The notes beneath the pieces were generated by a model. It saw nothing but the letters and a program-made list of their open reading frames with translations, made no database searches and had not been told where the DNA came from. The translations under genes were made by a program, and so were the position numbers. DNA of 42,297 bases from an uncultured Lachnospiraceae bacterium (lineage in GTDB: Bacteria > Bacillota > Clostridia > Lachnospirales > Lachnospiraceae), in the NCBI GenBank assembly GCA_910584785.1, contig CAJUDX010000025.1, positions 1-42,297 of the forward strand, given 5' to 3'. This document shows, piece by piece, positions 40,029 through 42,297 of the stretch. The first letter of the stretch is position 1; every line of letters begins with the position of its first letter.

Positions 40029-40078
40029 ACTATATCACAAAACCGTGCGATTGTCAATATCACAATCAATGTTGTGAT
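40029..40078 (-). promoter_or_regulatory. Strong promoter with repeated operator-like half-sites
   Basis: On the minus strand TTGACA (40052-40057) and TATAGT (40029-40034) are 17 bases apart. A perfect inverted repeat ATCACAA-TCAATG-TTGTGAT (40059-40078) abuts the -35 box. A third half-site, ATCACAA at 40034-40040, abuts the -10 box. This looks like repressor control of the small gene at 39709-39999. Confidence 0.7.
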
Positions 40079-40116
40079 TTCATTTTGCATTCTCAATAAT
40101 GCATGATGCGTAAATT

Positions 40117-40638
40117 TTAAAAATATTCAGTTAAGATTTCTTTAATTGCCAATATTGCATTTTCTCTTCGCGTTGCATCTTCTTTTGTCTTTGTTGCTTC
40201 ACCATAGAGAAGATCAACCATTAGCTTTAATGCTGCTGAATCAGAAAGCATGGAAGCTGTTTCTATAATTTCGTTTTTATCTCGTACGATTTCGCTTTTA
40301 AAAAGTCCGTGATTGTAAATCGCTTCATCAAAAAGTCGTTTCATGCCCTGAACTTCCCGGCGATCATCTATACGCAGTAATTCACGGCTAAATCCAGCCA
40401 GGCTTTTAGAAACCATCTCCAGCTTTGAGGATGAAGAGAGTTGGACCATTAAATATTCTGATTTAATTTCTAAAATTCTTAGTTTTTTCTTTCTTTTTTG
40501 AAAATTTTCTGTTTGATTTACGTACTTTAGGGCATGTTCAAAAACAGGAATTCCATTTACTTTTTCCTTTGCGATTGCGGCAAAATCAACATTTCCTTTT
40601 CGGTTAGCAGGTGTTAGTTTTAAAAAATATTCTTCCAT
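40117..40638 (-). CDS. Hypothetical protein, 173 aa
   Basis: The ATG at 40638 follows AAGGAG by 7 bases, which supports a real gene. The protein is mostly helical and highly charged ('NFQKRKKKLRILEIKSEYLM', 'LFDEAIYNHGLFKSEIVRD', 'KEDATRRENAILAIKEILTE'). No signal peptide, membrane segment or known catalytic motif is seen. It is AT-richer than the genes around it, which fits an acquired segment. I do not recognise the family. Confidence 0.6.
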   Translation of the reverse strand: MEEYFLKLTPANRKGNVDFAAIAKEKVNGIPVFEHALKYVNQTENFQKRKKKLRILEIKSEYLMVQLSSSSKLEMVSKSLAGFSRELLRIDDRREVQGMKRLFDEAIYNHGLFKSEIVRDKNEIIETASMLSDSAALKLMVDLLYGEATKTKEDATRRENAILAIKEILTEYF

Positions 40639-40675
40639 GGTTGTTCTCCTTGTAAATTTGTTTGCTTATATTTTT

Positions 40676-40921
40676 TCATGCTTTTCCTCTACAGCGGAGA
40701 CATGTTTCGTTGTCACCGCGCTTTCGCTGGTGTACTAGCTGCATGATAGTTAGAAGAACCTCTTTATTAGCTTGTTCATCTGTTATGTTGGATTTTCTGG
40801 TAATTCTGGTAATCGTAAAGCAGCGAAGTTTATATGATATTCGCAAGCCAATACAGCAGCGCAGGCAGGGCCTGTTCCATAAGGAAGCCCCTATATAACG
40901 CCGGCGCTTCGCATTGAGCAC
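40676..40921 (-). CDS. Doubtful small open frame upstream of the 173-aa gene
   Basis: The frame ends 35 bases before the 173-aa gene on the same strand. Its C-terminal half ('NITDEQANKEVLLTIMQLVH', ending 'NETCLRCRGKA') reads like protein with a CxxC pair. The N-terminal half crosses a GC-rich repeat and reads poorly. No start with a ribosome binding site was found. It may be the end of a broken gene. Confidence 0.2.
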   Translation of the reverse strand: MLNAKRRRYIGASLWNRPCLRCCIGLRISYKLRCFTITRITRKSNITDEQANKEVLLTIMQLVHQRKRGDNETCLRCRGKA

Positions 40922-41144
40922 TTAATGAGGTTTTTTCGAGTTTAGTGCGAAAGTGGTTCCTCTGAACAAAGTGAAGGGGAACTTACATGCCTGAGTTTAG
41001 CGTCCGCTGCGTTCTATGCGGAGCAAGAGCGTGGTGACGTTGGAACAGGCCCTGCCGGAGCGGGCGGCTTTAACTTAACAGCAGGCCCTGCCGGAGCAGG
41101 CCGACTTATCAGCAGGCTCTATCAGAGCAGGCGGACTTAGCAAC
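40864..41144. repeat. GC-rich tandem repeats and 15-bp inverted repeats
   Basis: GGCAGGGCCTGTTCC (40864-40878) is the exact reverse complement of GGAACAGGCCCTGCC (41042-41056). From 41044 three diverging units of about 33 bp follow (41044-41076, 41078-41110, 41111-41144), each with an AGGCYCTnnCnGAGCRGG core. The region between the inverted repeats (40879-41041) has no supported gene. Confidence 0.7.
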
Positions 41145-41211
41145 AGATTCTGCGCAGATAGATTTCGTACCTAAAATGAACTTTTTGAAAAAGCATATTT
41201 TCTCTGATTTT

Positions 41212-41934
41212 TTACTTTTTGGAGGATATATGGTTCTGATAAATCACATCTCCTGTTTCTATCGCATAAGCCGCCAGCCGTCCGCCAAACACGCATCCGC
41301 AGTCAATCGCAATATGTCCGTTTTCGCAATAGATTTTCGGTAAGTGATCTTCTCGTATGGTTATTGTTGGTGTATGTCCGGTAATGACAAAAATAGTCTG
41401 ATCTGAATAATAACGCCTTTTATAATCCGTCCGTTTATCAATAAAATCAATAAATTCATAGTCTTTCAGGGGCTTATCCTCATGAAAATGATTAATTCCT
41501 GCATGGACGAGGATAAAGGTTTTTTCGCCTTCCCTGAGTATTTCATGGGATTTTGCATTTTCCAGAAATTCATTAATAGGTATCCGCTCTTTTTTGGGAA
41601 GCTTCATAAACTGTTTTGCTGTTGTAATTCCGCCGTCTTCCAGCCACATACGGAAGTCGGCAATATCTTCCGGAACGCAGTCCTCGAGATATTTATCGGC
41701 TAAATCCAATCCTTTCCTTCCCAGAAAATAAAGAAACATATAATCATGATTGCCTAAAATATAGGTAACATTCTTCCGACGAAGCAAATCCTGAAGGACT
41801 TTTATTGGCTCTGGACCACGATCGGCGGCATCACCTAAAACATAAAGCCAGTCGTCAGCAGAAAAGTGAATGTTATCCAGGAGAGCAAGAAATTCCCTGT
41901 AACAGCCATGAATATCTGAAATAACATAGCGCAT
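41212..41934 (-). CDS. PPP-family metallophosphoesterase
   Basis: The ATG at 41934 follows GAGGAGGAG and gives 240 residues; the frame extends 96 bases further upstream, but that part lies in the promoter-proximal leader. All PPP motifs are present: 'VISDIHGCYREF' (GDxHG-type), 'VLGDAADRGPEP' (GDxxDRG), 'YILGNHDYMF' (GNHD), 'LVHAGINHF' and 'VITGHTPT'. These bind two metals. Members are serine/threonine phosphatases or dinucleoside-tetraphosphatases (PrpE/ApaH-like). The size is that of the bacterial group. It has its own promoter and no partner gene. Confidence 0.9.
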   Translation of the reverse strand: MRYVISDIHGCYREFLALLDNIHFSADDWLYVLGDAADRGPEPIKVLQDLLRRKNVTYILGNHDYMFLYFLGRKGLDLADKYLEDCVPEDIADFRMWLEDGGITTAKQFMKLPKKERIPINEFLENAKSHEILREGEKTFILVHAGINHFHEDKPLKDYEFIDFIDKRTDYKRRYYSDQTIFVITGHTPTITIREDHLPKIYCENGHIAIDCGCVFGGRLAAYAIETGDVIYQNHISSKK

Positions 41935-42018
41935 ATACTCCTCCTCACGTAAAGAAACGAAATAATTCAGGCATAAAAAGTTCTCAAATGAAATGATAAT
42001 ATTATTTTTGTTGAAATA

Positions 42019-42047
42019 ATCATAACACAACCTTGGATTCCTGTCAA
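42019..42047 (-). promoter_or_regulatory. Promoter of the phosphoesterase gene
   Basis: On the minus strand TTGACA (42042-42047), 17 bases, TATGAT (42019-42024). The leader is about 80 nt. Bases 42048-42256 hold no gene I can support. Confidence 0.8.
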
Positions 42048-42256
42048 TGGAAACATTAGCTTTAAATAAGATATGATAATAAGATAAAAAAATAATTGCA
42101 AAGCAGAATAAATATTTGTCAGCGGAGTTGTTTTTCGGGGACTGTTTTTTGTATTACAGCTGTTTTTTCCTTTGAAATACTTGACGGAGAAATGAAAAGA
42201 AATTATACTATATGGAATACATATGCTGGTTTAAATGAACTGCTTTAACCATAAAC

Positions 42257-42297
42257 AGTAAGAAGTCCCCTTCCTCTATAGGTAGGGGATGAATTGC
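42257..42297 (-). mobile_element. Probable IS200/IS605-type element end, cut by the window
   Basis: TCCCCTTCC (42266-42274) pairs with GGTAGGGGA (42281-42289), with one mismatch, around TCTATA, and is followed by TGAATTGC. This hairpin plus GCAATTCATCCCC on the minus strand resembles the ends of clostridial tnpA/tnpB elements, whose genes would lie beyond 42297. A related copy is at 19530-19568. Confidence 0.5.

Noticed and set aside
40662..40898. Plus-strand 78-residue frame
   Set aside because: It crosses the GC-rich repeat, has no ribosome binding site, and has no recognisable sequence.

Overview
The window looks like chromosome from a motile, spore-forming, Gram-positive anaerobe of the Lachnospiraceae/Clostridia type. 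Evidence for this: a SleC-type spore cortex-lytic protein at the left edge, a Bacillus-like flagellar order (flgM-flgN-flgK-flgL-DUF6470-fliW-csrA), AAGGAGG ribosome binding sites, choline-binding-type repeat proteins, a glucose PTS controlled by a PRD antiterminator, and mixed ATG/TTG/GTG starts. The assignment comes from recognising families only; no database was searched.

Layout. 1-974 (-) is the N-terminal part of a SleC-like protein. 1125-4496 (+) is a sugar module: promoter, antiterminator target with overlapping terminator, EIICBA permease, and its BglG/LicT-type antiterminator. 4546-9170 (+) is carA-carB with a promoter and a leader of about 145 nt. A GT2 glycosyltransferase (-) meets carB tail to tail. 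A carbamate kinase with altered motifs and a secreted tandem alpha/beta-hydrolase follow (+), then a PAP2 membrane phosphatase (-). 14628-16595 (-) is a two-gene unit: a ParA-type ATPase and a ComFB-domain protein with a long Pro/Glu-rich linker.

16760-36765 is a late-flagellar and cell-surface block. fliD, fliS, a FliT-position chaperone and a nucleotidyltransferase-like protein run rightward. They converge on the leftward flgM-flgN-flgK-flgL-DUF6470-fliW-csrA operon at a shared bidirectional terminator. Divergent sigma-28-like promoters at about 27.5 and 27.7 kb drive flgM leftward and a second rightward run. That run holds a FliK/YlqG-like protein, an FlhB C-terminal-domain paralogue (YlqH-like), two related secreted cell-wall-binding-repeat proteins, a lytic transglycosylase, a PilZ protein, and two GT2-TPR glycosyltransferases. 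The PilZ stop overlaps the first glycosyltransferase start. The run could link export, wall remodelling and c-di-GMP-responsive glycosylation to motility.

36881-37265 holds three tRNA genes (Pro-CGG, Glu-CTC, Thr-CGT), all with C at position 34. A GH42 beta-galactosidase follows. 39.5-41.2 kb looks like an accessory island: a small leftward ORF of unknown function behind a strong, palindrome-flanked promoter, an orphan 173-aa protein, and GC-rich repeats. The window closes with a PPP-type phosphoesterase (-) and a palindrome resembling an IS200/IS605 end, cut by the window edge. A related palindrome lies between fliD and fliS.

Best candidates for undescribed biology: the ParA/ComFB pair beside the flagellar genes; the PilZ-glycosyltransferase-wall-protein run; the mutually exclusive hairpins in the leader of the FliK-like gene; and the extended antiterminator target upstream of the PTS gene.
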